DNA from: Candidatus Azophilus lithoversatilis
Lineage (GTDB): Bacteria > Pseudomonadota > Gammaproteobacteria > Pseudomonadales > Azotimanducaceae
Assembly (NCBI GenBank): GCA_028278675.1
Contig: JAQAJJ010000003.1
Span: 161,469 to 225,468, forward strand
Length of the DNA stretch: 64,000 nucleotides
Direction: 5' to 3'
The notes beneath the pieces were generated by a model. That model saw only the letters and a program-made list of their open reading frames with translations, had not been told where the DNA came from and searched no databases. Positions 47,250 through 55,927 of the stretch are shown piece by piece. Both the position numbers and the translations under genes were made by a program. Numbering within the stretch: position 1 is the stretch's first letter; every line of letters begins with the position of its first letter.

Positions 47250-48401
47250 CTAGGACGCACACAGGGCGGCGATGCTGGAAATCGCTACCCCGCGCCGACC
47301 TTGGCGAATGGTGTGGCGGTCGTGGGTGCGGGTGCAATAGCCCAACGACAGCCCGGTGGCGGGGTCCGCCCAAGCGAGCTGGCCACCGGCGCCGTTATGG
47401 CCAAAGGCCTCGGGCGAATTGGTCTTGCCGAAACCGCGGAAGCTGCGCGCCTCATCGCCGGCGATGATGATGCCGAGGCCGCGGTTGGCCACCGTGCCGA
47501 CGAGGTCCGTCAGATCGCCGGTGCGCACCCGGCGCGCCTCGCTGAGCATGGCATCGCTCCAGATCCGCTCGCCGCCCAGCCCGCCGTGCAGCAGGCCTTG
47601 GTAAAACAGGGCCAGTTCGGCGGCGCTCATGAAGGCGCCGCCGCCGGGCACGCCGACCGTGCGCACCTCCGGGCGGTTGAAGCTGAGGATGGCGTCCTCG
47701 GTGACCTCGGTGACCGGCGGCGGCGGCAGGCCGAGATCCCGCCAGTCCTGTTCGGTCATGGGGTCGCCAGCGTGCTCGCAGAGTGCCGCCCGGCCTTGCT
47801 CGCTGTCCGGCAGGCCGACATGCAGGTCCTCCAGGCCCAACGGCTGGGCAACGCGCTCCCGGACGAAGGATTGGAAGGATTGCCCGGCACGGCGCTCGAT
47901 GATCTCCGCAATCACCCACATGCTCGACGATGGGTGGTACTCGAACCGGCTGCCCGGCGTCCAGTTGAGCGTCCATTGGGCGTAGCGTTCGCGCCGCCGG
48001 GCCGGGTGGTTCCAATCCAGGGGCCGAAAGGGGGCGGCGGGAAAACCGCCGGTGTGGGTGAACAGCTGGCCCACTTGGATCGCTTCTTTGCCGTTGCTGG
48101 CGAATTCGGGAATGATGTCAGCCACGATTTCGTCTTCGTCCAAGCGGCCTTCCTCTATGAGTATCCAGGCGGCTGCCGAAGTCACCGCCTTGGTGGCGGA
48201 GAACACGCAGAACAGACTGTCGTCGGAAGCGTCGCCAAAGGTGGCCAGTACGGCTAACTTGCCGTTGCGGGCAAGAGCCACTTGAGCCGCGGAGAGCAGC
48301 CCGGCATCGACTTCCCGGCGCGCCCGGGCCAGCAGTTCGTCCACCTTGCCGGGGTTCAGCCCGGCGTCCGCAATGCTGCACCAATACGAATCTGGGGCCA
48401 T
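47250..48401 (-). CDS. serine hydrolase of the beta-lactamase (class C-like) family
   Basis: 383 residues from ATG 48401; a TTG at 48425 is possible. The nucleophile motif S-x-x-K is in FSATKAVTSAAAWILIEEG, the Tyr motif in FEYHPSSSMWVIAEII, and FGHNGAGGQLAWADPATGL is the third motif (HNG replacing KTG). This places it with family VIII esterases and EstB-type hydrolases rather than true beta-lactamases. No signal peptide. It starts the leftward operon with the M20 and oxidoreductase genes. Confidence 0.87.
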   Translation of the reverse strand: MAPDSYWCSIADAGLNPGKVDELLARARREVDAGLLSAAQVALARNGKLAVLATFGDASDDSLFCVFSATKAVTSAAAWILIEEGRLDEDEIVADIIPEFASNGKEAIQVGQLFTHTGGFPAAPFRPLDWNHPARRRERYAQWTLNWTPGSRFEYHPSSSMWVIAEIIERRAGQSFQSFVRERVAQPLGLEDLHVGLPDSEQGRAALCEHAGDPMTEQDWRDLGLPPPPVTEVTEDAILSFNRPEVRTVGVPGGGAFMSAAELALFYQGLLHGGLGGERIWSDAMLSEARRVRTGDLTDLVGTVANRGLGIIIAGDEARSFRGFGKTNSPEAFGHNGAGGQLAWADPATGLSLGYCTRTHDRHTIRQGRRGVAISSIAALCAS

Positions 48402-48466
48402 GGAGCGTTCCGATATCTTTGGCAACAGGCCGGGATATTCACCCCGTCAGGGCATTAGTGCAAGCG

Positions 48467-48514
48467 CGAACCCGCTGTGCGGGTTCGTTTGGAGTTTCGC
48501 TGTCGCGAAACTCC
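48467..48514. repeat. two adjacent dispersed hairpins
   Basis: CGAACCCG-ctgtg-CGGGTTCG (48467-48487) is followed by GGAGTTTCGC-tgtc-GCGAAACTCC (48491-48514). They are members of two families seen elsewhere in the window, lying side by side in the divergent gap between the serine hydrolase and cysK. Confidence 0.7.
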
Positions 48515-48622
48515 GCGTCCATCGAGTCACAGGCGGTCCCCGATGTTCGTCCTGTTTGGGTGTGGGAGCTTAGCGCAAGCAAAGCAAGTTAAACTTGGAT
48601 CTTTGGTTTACGGAATTTCCCT

Positions 48623-49603
48623 ATGGCGATGAGAGAGGGCTTTGCTGGCAGCATTGGCAACACGCCGCTCATCCGCATGCCGGCGTTGAGCGAAGCTACG
48701 GGTTGCGAGATTTTGGGCAAGGCGGAATTTCTGAATCCCGGCGGCTCGATCAAGGACCGAGCCGCCCTTTGGATGGTGCGCGAACACGAGAAGAGCGGGG
48801 CGCTCAAGCCGGGAGGCACGGTGGTGGAAGGCACCGCCGGCAACACCGGCATCGGCCTCGCCCACGTCTGCAACGAGCGCGGCTATCCCTGCGTCATCTA
48901 CATGCCGGACAACCAGTCCCCGGAAAAAGTCGCCATTCTGAAAACCCTAGGCGCCGAGGTGCGCGTCGTGCCGACGGTGCCGTACCGGGACGAGATGAAC
49001 TACCAGAAGCAGGCCGGGCGCTACGCCGATGAGCTGCCGAACGCCGTCTGGGCCAATCAATTCGACAACGTGGCCAACCGGCTGGCGCACTACGAATCCA
49101 CCGGCCCGGAAGTCTGGACCCAGACCGGCGGCGCCATCGATGCATTCACCTGCTCGGTCGGCACCGGCGGCACTCTAGCGGGCGTCTCCCGCTACCTGAA
49201 GGAGCGCCGATCGGACATCGAGGTGGTGCTGGCCGACCCCCACGGCAGCGCCCTGTACAACTGGGTGGCCACTGGCGAGGCCACCATGACGCCGGGGCCG
49301 TCGATCACCGAAGGCATCGGCAGCAGCCGGGTCACCGACAATCTGGCGGGCACCGACATCGACGGCGCGGTGCAAATCGACGACCAGCGCATGGTGGAGA
49401 TGGTTTACGGCCAGCTACGCAGCCAAGGATGGTTCTTCGGCTCCAGCACCGGCATCAACCTGTGCGCCGCGGTGGAGGTGGCCAAGCGCCTCGGCCCCGG
49501 CCACACCATCGTCACGGTGCTCACCGATACTGGCCACAAGTACCAGTCGAGCCTCTACAACTCCGAGTTCCTGGCTGAACGCGGTCTGCGCACCGATCCG
49601 TAG
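48623..49603 (+). CDS. cysK: cysteine synthase A-like
   Basis: PLP enzyme making cysteine from O-acetylserine and sulfide. 326 residues: PLP Lys in PGGSIKDRAALW (Lys44), EGTAGNTGIGLA (substrate loop), SVGTGGTLAGVSRYL (phosphate loop) and GWFFGSSTGIN (Ser contacting the PLP nitrogen). The usual TSGNTG loop reads TAGNTG, a variation found in related homologues. An inserted segment after VVLADPHGSALYNWV is longer than in classic CysK. It stands alone. Confidence 0.88.
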   Translation: MAMREGFAGSIGNTPLIRMPALSEATGCEILGKAEFLNPGGSIKDRAALWMVREHEKSGALKPGGTVVEGTAGNTGIGLAHVCNERGYPCVIYMPDNQSPEKVAILKTLGAEVRVVPTVPYRDEMNYQKQAGRYADELPNAVWANQFDNVANRLAHYESTGPEVWTQTGGAIDAFTCSVGTGGTLAGVSRYLKERRSDIEVVLADPHGSALYNWVATGEATMTPGPSITEGIGSSRVTDNLAGTDIDGAVQIDDQRMVEMVYGQLRSQGWFFGSSTGINLCAAVEVAKRLGPGHTIVTVLTDTGHKYQSSLYNSEFLAERGLRTDP

Positions 49604-49758
49604 GGAACCTCCGGGCCAAGCCGGCAAGCGCATCCGACCTGAGCCGCCCCTCTTCGCCCTGTAGGACATTCGCCCAAAAAACTGGCGGTTCCGTACTACA
49701 GACAGACTTCAAGCAACGCTGGACAATGGCATTCGGATTCACCCACAATGCCAAGGAC

Positions 49759-50127
49759 ATGTCCATGAAGCACCAGTTCATCACCACCGTCGCCACCATC
49801 CTCATGGTCGGCGTCACCACCGTCGGGGTCAACCTCGGCATCATCAGCGCGATGGGGGAGGCCAATGACGCTCGCTTCGCCCAAATTGACGCCCGCTTCG
49901 AGCAAGTTGACGCTCGCTTCGAGCAAGTTGACGCTCGATTCGAGCGGATGGACCGCCGCTTGGACCAAATGGAAGGCCGCATCGAATCGCTGGAGCGTCG
50001 GGTGGATGATGGATTCCGGGAGATGGGCGCGGCCATCGCCCGCCTGGAGGGGCTGATACAGGGCATCCACGGCGCCCCCCACGCCACCTCCGGTCGCCCG
50101 GCTCCGCGGCCCGACCGCCCAACCTGA
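49759..50127 (+). CDS. membrane-anchored coiled-coil heptad-repeat protein
   Basis: About 122 residues from ATG 49759 (ATG 49765 and 49726 also possible). One membrane helix (FITTVATILMVGVTTVGVNLGII) is followed by seven-residue repeats RFAQIDA, RFEQVDA, RFEQVDA, RFERMDR, RLDQMEG, then AIARLEGLIQGIHG and a Pro-rich tail. The heptads predict a long parallel coiled coil. At DNA level two heptad units are identical over 21 bases (about 49887-49930), so the array is still slipping. A paralogue without the anchor is at 8313. Function unknown. Confidence 0.65.
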   Translation: MSMKHQFITTVATILMVGVTTVGVNLGIISAMGEANDARFAQIDARFEQVDARFEQVDARFERMDRRLDQMEGRIESLERRVDDGFREMGAAIARLEGLIQGIHGAPHATSGRPAPRPDRPT

Positions 50128-50166
50128 CCGGCCAGCGACGGGACGTTGCAGGCTCCCTAGCGGAAC

Positions 50167-50997
50167 TCAGCGGCCGGTAAACACCGGCTGCTTCTTCTCA
50201 ACGAAAGCCCGTGCTGCGTTGCGATGGTCCTCGGTCAGACCCGTATGGACATGGTGGGTGGCCTCAAGATCCAAGCAGTCAATCACGTCGGCCCCCGTTG
50301 CCGCCCGGTTGAAGTTCTCCTTCATGTAGCGATAGGCGGCCGGCGGACCGGACGCCAAGCGGCGGGCCAAAGCCTTGGTCTCAGCCTCGAGTTGGTCGGC
50401 GGGCACCACGAAGTTGGCCAAGCCCAAGCGCTGGCACTCCTCGGCGCTCACCCGATCGGACAGGTAGTAGATTTCCTTCCCCTTGGCGGCGCCCACCAAG
50501 TGAGAGAGGAAAAAGGTGCCGCCGTAGTCGCCGCTGAAGCCGACCTTGGCGAAGGCGGAAGTGATGAAGGCGGTATCGGCCATGATGCGTAGATCGGCGG
50601 CCAGCGCCAAGGACAGGCCAGCGCCAGCGGCAGGCCCGGGCAGGGCGGCGACCACTGGCTTCGGCATCAGGTACATGCGCCCGGCGGTGTTGCGCTGGTT
50701 GAGCCGCTGGTCGTGAATGCGCTCATCGAGGGTCGGCCCCGGGCCATCGCCCTCGCCGCGAGCGGCCATGCCCTTGACGTCGCCGCCCGCGCAAAACGCG
50801 CCGCCAGCCCCGGTCAGCACGATGCAGCGCACGTTCGGGGAGCGCTCGCCGTATTCCAAAGTGGTGGCCAGAGCATCGTTCATCGCTCCGCTCATGGCGT
50901 TGCGGGCTTGGGGCCGGTTCAGGGTGATGGTGAGCACTTGCGCCTCTTCGTGGGCCAAGAGATCGTCGGTGCCGGTATCCATGGTGGTTTTGGACAT
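50167..50997 (-). CDS. enoyl-CoA hydratase/isomerase family protein
   Basis: 276-residue crotonase-fold protein. Oxyanion-hole segments GAGGAFCAGGDVKGMA and LPGPAAGAGLSLALAADLRIM, then KVGFSGDYGGTFFLSHLVG where the catalytic Glu position of hydratases is Asp. It resembles members active on aromatic or branched acyl-CoAs. It is separate from the SerA-linked paralogue (29641) and only distantly alike. Confidence 0.85.
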   Translation of the reverse strand: MSKTTMDTGTDDLLAHEEAQVLTITLNRPQARNAMSGAMNDALATTLEYGERSPNVRCIVLTGAGGAFCAGGDVKGMAARGEGDGPGPTLDERIHDQRLNQRNTAGRMYLMPKPVVAALPGPAAGAGLSLALAADLRIMADTAFITSAFAKVGFSGDYGGTFFLSHLVGAAKGKEIYYLSDRVSAEECQRLGLANFVVPADQLEAETKALARRLASGPPAAYRYMKENFNRAATGADVIDCLDLEATHHVHTGLTEDHRNAARAFVEKKQPVFTGR

Positions 50998-51065
50998 GAT
51001 TGCTCCTTGCGGTCAACAGTGTGAGTGTGCGTACCTGTGGCTGAAGCGACTCGGAATCCATGGAG

Positions 51066-51099
51066 CGAGGGCATGACGAACCGAAGGTTCGCGCCCTCG
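51066..51099. repeat. dispersed hairpin of the cgaacc/ggttcg family
   Basis: CGAGGGC...GAACC-gaa-GGTTC..GCCCTCG forms a two-part palindrome with seven-base outer and five-base inner stems. It lies between the enoyl-CoA hydratase and SMP-30 genes. The CGAGGGC plus GAACC core is shared with the element at 44066. Confidence 0.65.
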
Positions 51100-51126
51100 A
51101 TCTTGAATCGGGCGTTGACGAGGTGC

Positions 51127-51990
51127 TCAATCCGCACACCCCAACCGATTCCGCGCCGCGGCGACCGGCAGCCCGGCCACGTCCGTTCGAGTCCGAAAAA
51201 CCGCCCCAGCGCGCTCGCTTTGGCTACCCTCCGAGCCCGAAACGATGTACAGGTCGCGCCGGTCGGCGCCGCCAAAGCAGAGGCTCGTGCACATCGGCTG
51301 GGGAATCTTGATGAAGTCCTGCTGAGCCCCGGAAGGTGAGTAAACGCCCACTCCGCTGCCACCCGCCAAGGCCACCCAAACCGCCCCGTCGGCAGAGACG
51401 GCCAAGCCGTCGGGAGCGCCACCGCTGGTCTTGACGAACGGACGCTTCTCGCCCAAGGAGCCGTCGGCCGCGACGCTGTAGCAGAAGACGGTCTGGCGAC
51501 GGGAGTCGGAGTGGTACAGGGTGGCACCGTCGGGGGAAAAGCCGAGGCCGTTGGTGAGCTGCACGTCCCGGGCCACCACGCGGGCCGAGCCATCGAGGTC
51601 AACCAAGTACAGATCCCCCGCCCGGGGCTCGCGGCCATCATCAAAAACCGGACTGGCACCCAGCGCGCCCGCGTAGATGCGCCCGGCCTCGTCGGTGGTG
51701 AGATCGTTGAAGCCAACGACGCCCGCGGATTCATCCTGCTCAGAAACGGTGACCGTGGCGCCCCCGGAAAACGGCTTGAAGGACAGGTTCCGACCGCTGA
51801 CGATCAAGCCGCCCGCTTCGTGCAGCGCCATGCCGCCAATGCCCCGGCGGTGCTCGAACACCGTCTCCACTGCGCCGTCGAGATTCAGCCGGAAGACACC
51901 GCCGAACAGCACATCGCTGAACAGCAGCCCCTTGCCGTCCTCCCACACCGGCCCCTCGATGAGGCCGTAGCCGTGCGCCAGTTGCTCCAT
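51127..51990 (-). CDS. SMP-30/gluconolactonase/LRE family protein
   Basis: A 287-residue six-bladed propeller. Metal Glu in GLIEGPVWEDGKGLLFSDV, then VVGFNDLTTDEAGRIYAGAL (the Asn-Asp metal site), TNGLGFSPDGATLYHSDSRRQTVF and GGAPDGLAVSADGAVWVAL (Asp ligand). It hydrolyses a lactone such as a sugar acid lactone. ATG 51990 is chosen because residues before it have no family match. Confidence 0.88.
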   Translation of the reverse strand: MEQLAHGYGLIEGPVWEDGKGLLFSDVLFGGVFRLNLDGAVETVFEHRRGIGGMALHEAGGLIVSGRNLSFKPFSGGATVTVSEQDESAGVVGFNDLTTDEAGRIYAGALGASPVFDDGREPRAGDLYLVDLDGSARVVARDVQLTNGLGFSPDGATLYHSDSRRQTVFCYSVAADGSLGEKRPFVKTSGGAPDGLAVSADGAVWVALAGGSGVGVYSPSGAQQDFIKIPQPMCTSLCFGGADRRDLYIVSGSEGSQSERAGAVFRTRTDVAGLPVAAARNRLGCAD

Positions 51991-52092
51991 GCCGGTTCCC
52001 GTTTCGGGGTAGTTTACTCGACTTGGGGGAGTGTGGTTGAAACGCAGGTGGGAGTTTAGTGTCCCCCGCAACGCGGACAGCGCGTCCGAAAC

Positions 52093-52289
52093 GCCCTTCT
52101 TGAAGGGCGCGCCCTGCCGAAGGGCGCTTCACCATGGGCAAGGGCTCGATTCCGCTCCGTTCGAGGTCAATGCCAATCCGCTGGACCAGTGAAGCGCTGA
52201 GCCAACGGGACTTGATCAGAGGTTTCCTGGGGCGTTAAAGGCTGATTGCCGATGCTGGCTCGGGCGGGAGTTTCGCGCTAGTGAAACCC
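52093..52289. repeat. three intergenic hairpins
   Basis: GCCCTTC-tt-GAAGGGC (52093-52108) abuts GCGCCCT-gccga-AGGGCGC (52109-52127). A member of the tttcgc/gaaa family follows at 52266-52289 (GGGAGTTTCGC-gcta-GTGAAACCCC, one mismatch). The 312-base gap between SMP-30 and CBS genes holds no gene I can see. Confidence 0.6.
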
Positions 52290-52302
52290 CAACGACTTGC
52301 CG

Positions 52303-52740
52303 CTACTGAACCTCTCCGCGGACGTAGTGCTCCAGGTGCTCGATGGTGTCGGCCTGCTCGTCGATGATGGCCGAAAACAGGTCGCGCAGGCTGAGCATGC
52401 CTGTGATGACGCCGTCCTCGGACACGGGCAGGTGGCGGACGTGGTGCTTCTTCATCAACGCCACGCACTCATCCACCTGCATTTCCGGCGTGACCGAGAT
52501 CACTTTCGTGGTCATGATCTCCCGGACTTGGGACTGCTTGGATGACTTGTCCTTCAAGATGACCTTCCGGGTGTAATCCCGCTCAGAGATGATGCCTGCC
52601 GTGCCCCCTGCGTCCACCACCAGCAGGGCGCCAACCTCCTTCTCCGCCATCATGGCGATGGCGTCGTACACCGTGTCGCTGGGGGCGACGCTAAAAATGC
52701 CGCCGGTCTTTTGCTTTAGGATGTTCTGCACCGATTGCAT
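52303..52740 (-). CDS. CBS domain pair protein
   Basis: 145 residues with two CBS motifs (IFSVAPSDTVYDAIAMMAEKEVGALLVVDAGGTAGIISERDYTRKVIL and VISVTPEMQVDECVALMKKHHVRHLPVSEDGVITGMLSLRDLFSAII). The GIISERD and GMLSLRD segments bind adenosyl nucleotides in this family. No partner domain. Such stand-alone pairs sense energy state or bind a partner enzyme. Confidence 0.88.
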   Translation of the reverse strand: MQSVQNILKQKTGGIFSVAPSDTVYDAIAMMAEKEVGALLVVDAGGTAGIISERDYTRKVILKDKSSKQSQVREIMTTKVISVTPEMQVDECVALMKKHHVRHLPVSEDGVITGMLSLRDLFSAIIDEQADTIEHLEHYVRGEVQ

Positions 52741-52894
52741 TCCGCTCTCCTGCGTTCAAGCCCTGTTCACATCGTGACCTATGTCCTGTGCGTCAGGGTC
52801 GTCGATGCCCACAATCTGCCACGGCGGAGCGAGAATTGAAAGCGCGAACGGGCCGCCGAGGCGCGGGACGGGGGAGAGTCCGCCCCGCGACGCC

Positions 52895-53617
52895 TCACTT
52901 GAGATTGCGCTCGAACAGCGCCAGCAGCCGCTCCCAGTGCCGCTCCGCCTGGGCCTTTTGGTACATCCCGGCCCGCAGTGGAAAGACGAAGCCGTGCTGG
53001 GTGCCCGCATACCACTCGATGCGGTAGCGGGCGCCGCTCGCGGCGAGTTCCCGGTCCAAGCGCTCTATCATCTCCGGGGGCGCCCACTCGTCGGTTTCCG
53101 CGCAGCCGAAGTAGAGCTCCGCCTTGATTCTGCCGGCCTCCCGATGGGGCGAGTCGGCCGCGTCGCTACACAGGCGTACGCCGTGGAAGGAAGCTGCCGC
53201 GGCCATGCGTTCCGGGAAGGCGGCCGCGGCGGCGAAGGCGAAAGGGCCGCTCATGCAGTAGCCCACGCAACCGACCGGGCCGCCCTTGGCGGCGTGTTCC
53301 CGATCGGCGAACTCCATCAGGGCGGCGGTGTCCGCGCAGGCCATGGCGTTGCTCGTGGCGTTCATGTGCGCGAACATCTCCTCCCGGTTGTCCGGCGTCA
53401 TGACGAAATCCCGCACCCGGCGGTAGTAGAGGTTGGGCAGCATGACGTAATAGCCGACGGCGGCTAGGCGCCGCGCCATGTCGTGCAGCTCCTCCCGCTT
53501 GCCGGGCGCGTCCATGTAGAAAACCGCCAGCGGATGGGGTCCGCCCTCGTCCGGGTGGACGATGAAGGTGTTCATCGCCCCATCCGGCGTTTCGATATCG
53601 ATGTGGCGCTCGATCAT
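52895..53617 (-). CDS. dienelactone hydrolase family protein
   Basis: 240 residues, alpha/beta hydrolase. The nucleophile is Cys in VGCVGYCMSGPFAFAAA (GxCxSG type); Asp and His are in AETDEWAPPEMIE and YAGTQHGFVFP. It opens with HIDIETPDGAMNTFIVHPDE, the classic family start. It hydrolyses dienelactones or similar esters. It begins 2 bases after the acyl-CoA dehydrogenase stop. Confidence 0.88.
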   Translation of the reverse strand: MIERHIDIETPDGAMNTFIVHPDEGGPHPLAVFYMDAPGKREELHDMARRLAAVGYYVMLPNLYYRRVRDFVMTPDNREEMFAHMNATSNAMACADTAALMEFADREHAAKGGPVGCVGYCMSGPFAFAAAAAFPERMAAAASFHGVRLCSDAADSPHREAGRIKAELYFGCAETDEWAPPEMIERLDRELAASGARYRIEWYAGTQHGFVFPLRAGMYQKAQAERHWERLLALFERNLK

Positions 53618-53619
53618 CG

Positions 53620-54822
53620 CTAACGCAAGCCGAAGTCGAAGCCTTCGCCGCGCGCGAAGCGGCGCAGGATGCGGCCGCCGGTATTCTGCACATGCACCTC
53701 GTCGGCGCCATCGTAGATGCGCGCGAAGCGGGCATGACGGTACATGCGCTCCAACGGCGTGTCCTCGGTGACGCCCTTGGCCCCATGCACCTGAATGGCC
53801 CGGTCGATGACATTGTGCAGCATCTTGGCGCCATACACCTTGATCAAGCCGATCTCCACCCGCGCCTCGTCGCCCTGGTCGATCTTTTGGGCGGCGTGCA
53901 GGGTGAGCAGGCGGCTCGCTTGGATTTCGGCGGCCGAGTCGAAGACGAACTTCTGAATCTGCTGGTGCCCGGCCAAGGCCTTGCCGAAGGCGACCCGTTC
54001 ATTGGCCCGCTCGCACATCAGGTCGAAGGCACGTTGCGCCTGGCCGAGCCAGCGCATGCAGTGGAAGATGCGCCCCGGCCCCAAGCGTTGCTGGGCGATC
54101 TTGAAGCCTTGGCCCCTAGGCCCCAACAAGTTGCTCTTCGGCACCCGCACGTCGTCATAGACCACTTCGTAGTGGCCGTCGTACTGGCCCATCACGCGCA
54201 CGTCGCGAATGATGTTGTAGCCGGGCGTGTCGGTGGGCACGACGATCATGGAGAAGGCCGAATGGTCCGCGGTGCCTTCCGGTTCGGTGCGCACCATGGC
54301 GGTGGTGTAGGCGGCGGTGCCTGCCCCTGACGTAAACCACTTGCGGCCGTTAATCACCCAGTCGTCGCCTTCGAGCTCGGCCCGGGTCTGCAGCTGGGTG
54401 GGATCGGAGCTGGCTACGTCGGGCTCGGTCATGCCGAAACTGGGGAAGACCTCGCCATCGACCAGCGGGCGCAGGTACTTGTCGCGCCACTCGTCGCTGG
54501 CGTAGCGGTGCAGCATGATCGAGTCCTGCAGCGAATGGGTGCCCAGCGCCACCGTCGCCACCTCGGAGCGGCCCACCACCTCGTTGACGAACACGTAGTC
54601 CATGAATGGCAGCCCGCCGCCGCCCAATTCCTCAGGATGGCCCAAGGCCCACAGGCCCTCGGCCTTTGCCTTGTCCATCAACGAGCGCAGCAGCCCGCCG
54701 CGCCGGCTGCCCACCTTGTCCGCGACAATGTCCGCCTCGACCGGATAGACCTCCTGCTCGATGAACGCCAGCACCTTGTCGCGAATGGGCCGGACATGGT
54801 CTGGTATGGATAGATTCAGCAT
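53620..54822 (-). CDS. acyl-CoA dehydrogenase
   Basis: 400 residues, FAD enzyme of the acyl-CoA dehydrogenase family. Landmarks: LGGGGLPFMDYVFVNEVVGRS, FPSFGMTEPDVASSDPTQLQTRAE, WVINGRKWFTSGAGTAAYTTAMVRTEPE, LGPGRIFHCMRWLGQAQRAFDL, and QVHGAKGVTEDTPLERMYRHARFARIYDGADEVH. The sequence resembles long-chain/CaiA-like members from Gram-negative bacteria. It leads the pair with the dienelactone hydrolase. Confidence 0.92.
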   Translation of the reverse strand: MLNLSIPDHVRPIRDKVLAFIEQEVYPVEADIVADKVGSRRGGLLRSLMDKAKAEGLWALGHPEELGGGGLPFMDYVFVNEVVGRSEVATVALGTHSLQDSIMLHRYASDEWRDKYLRPLVDGEVFPSFGMTEPDVASSDPTQLQTRAELEGDDWVINGRKWFTSGAGTAAYTTAMVRTEPEGTADHSAFSMIVVPTDTPGYNIIRDVRVMGQYDGHYEVVYDDVRVPKSNLLGPRGQGFKIAQQRLGPGRIFHCMRWLGQAQRAFDLMCERANERVAFGKALAGHQQIQKFVFDSAAEIQASRLLTLHAAQKIDQGDEARVEIGLIKVYGAKMLHNVIDRAIQVHGAKGVTEDTPLERMYRHARFARIYDGADEVHVQNTGGRILRRFARGEGFDFGLR

Positions 54823-55129
54823 GGCTTTTCCTTGAGCGACGTCTGCAGCATTGTAGGGGAGAACTTTGACGGAACAACCAGCGACCCGTTGAATTCGCGA
54901 TCAACGGCCATTTCAAAATCGAGGGCGGGACGCCCGGCCCGGGCTCCGTTCAACGCTCACGCCCGATCCGAAAGCGAAGGCGAGATGCCCTTGAGTCGGC
55001 GCGAAGACGCGGCGCTCGTTCAGAGCGCCCTTCCCTCAGCGAGTTCTTCCTGGACTAGGCAGAGTCATCGCCAATCCGCGCTTGAGGAACACCGTGGTGA
55101 AGCTGGCTGCCGACGAGGCGAAGCGCAGG
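54823..55129. other. gap without recognisable genes
   Basis: About 307 bases upstream of the acyl-CoA dehydrogenase. A GAGGGC-containing piece at 54920 recalls the cgaacc-family flank, but the palindrome is not complete. I see no gene or strong promoter. Confidence 0.5.
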
Positions 55130-55909
55130 TCACTTGTTCGACAAGAGATTGATCCGCATGCCGCATAGAAGGACCTGCCGATCCCCGTTACGGGCGCCGC
55201 GGGCCTCGGCGGCTTGCAGCACCGCTTGCGGGTCGGCGCAGGCAACGTCGATGCCGCCCAAGCCCTCGGGGCGGCCATCCGTGCAGGGTACGAAGCGCAC
55301 CTTGGCGTTTTCCAACGGCAAGGTGCGCCGGGCTGCGCCGCCGAGGTCAATTTGGGTGATCTCCGACCAGCGGGCAGCAACCGCGTCGGGGTCATCGCAC
55401 TGCACTTCGGCTGCCACGATGCCCGTGACGTGCTCAAGGCGCCGATGCGCCTGCCAGTTCGGCCCGGCCGGTTCCCAAGGGCCGTCGCGGTCGTGCGCGC
55501 GTTCGCCGCGCTGCTCGTCGATCTCAAAGAACGAGCCGCCGGTGTCCTTGGGATGCAGCTGCATGTTGCTGAACTCGCCGCTGTCGAATTGATTGACGAT
55601 GCGCACTCCAAGCGCTTCCACCCGGGCCCGGCGGGGCGCGTGGTTATCGCATTGGGTGATGACCATGTAGCCGCCGTTGCCGCCCCGGCGGGTCAGGTAG
55701 CGGCCACCGGCAGTGTTCTCCTGAATCGGGGCCACGACCTCAAGCAACTGGTTGCCGATGGGCATGAGGGCGTTCTCCAGGCCGAAGTGGCCGACGCCGG
55801 GGTCACGGTAGCCGACCTCAATGCCCAGCACCTCGGCGAAGTCCCGCTCCACCGGCGACAGTTTCTCAGCCACCAGCGCAATTTGGCGCAATCTCAGCCA
55901 CATCAGCAT
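55130..55909 (-). CDS. VOC family protein (glyoxalase-like)
   Basis: 259 residues, two-module VOC fold (LRLRQIALVAEKLSPVERDFAEVLGIEVGYRDPGVGHFGLENALMPIG; RRLEHVTGIVAAEVQCDDPDAVAARWSEIT). The central piece DTGGSFFEIDEQRGERAHD contains the metal-ligand Glu. Related to the glyoxalase-like domain proteins near acyl-CoA genes; the substrate is unknown. It ends 18 bases after the OYE gene region on the same strand. Confidence 0.75.
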   Translation of the reverse strand: MLMWLRLRQIALVAEKLSPVERDFAEVLGIEVGYRDPGVGHFGLENALMPIGNQLLEVVAPIQENTAGGRYLTRRGGNGGYMVITQCDNHAPRRARVEALGVRIVNQFDSGEFSNMQLHPKDTGGSFFEIDEQRGERAHDRDGPWEPAGPNWQAHRRLEHVTGIVAAEVQCDDPDAVAARWSEITQIDLGGAARRTLPLENAKVRFVPCTDGRPEGLGGIDVACADPQAVLQAAEARGARNGDRQVLLCGMRINLLSNK

Positions 55910-55927
55910 TCACTCCTTCTGTTTGAT

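Noticed and set aside
47250..48401. Beta-lactamase resistance gene
   Set aside because: The KTG motif is HNG and no signal peptide is present; it is an esterase-like hydrolase.
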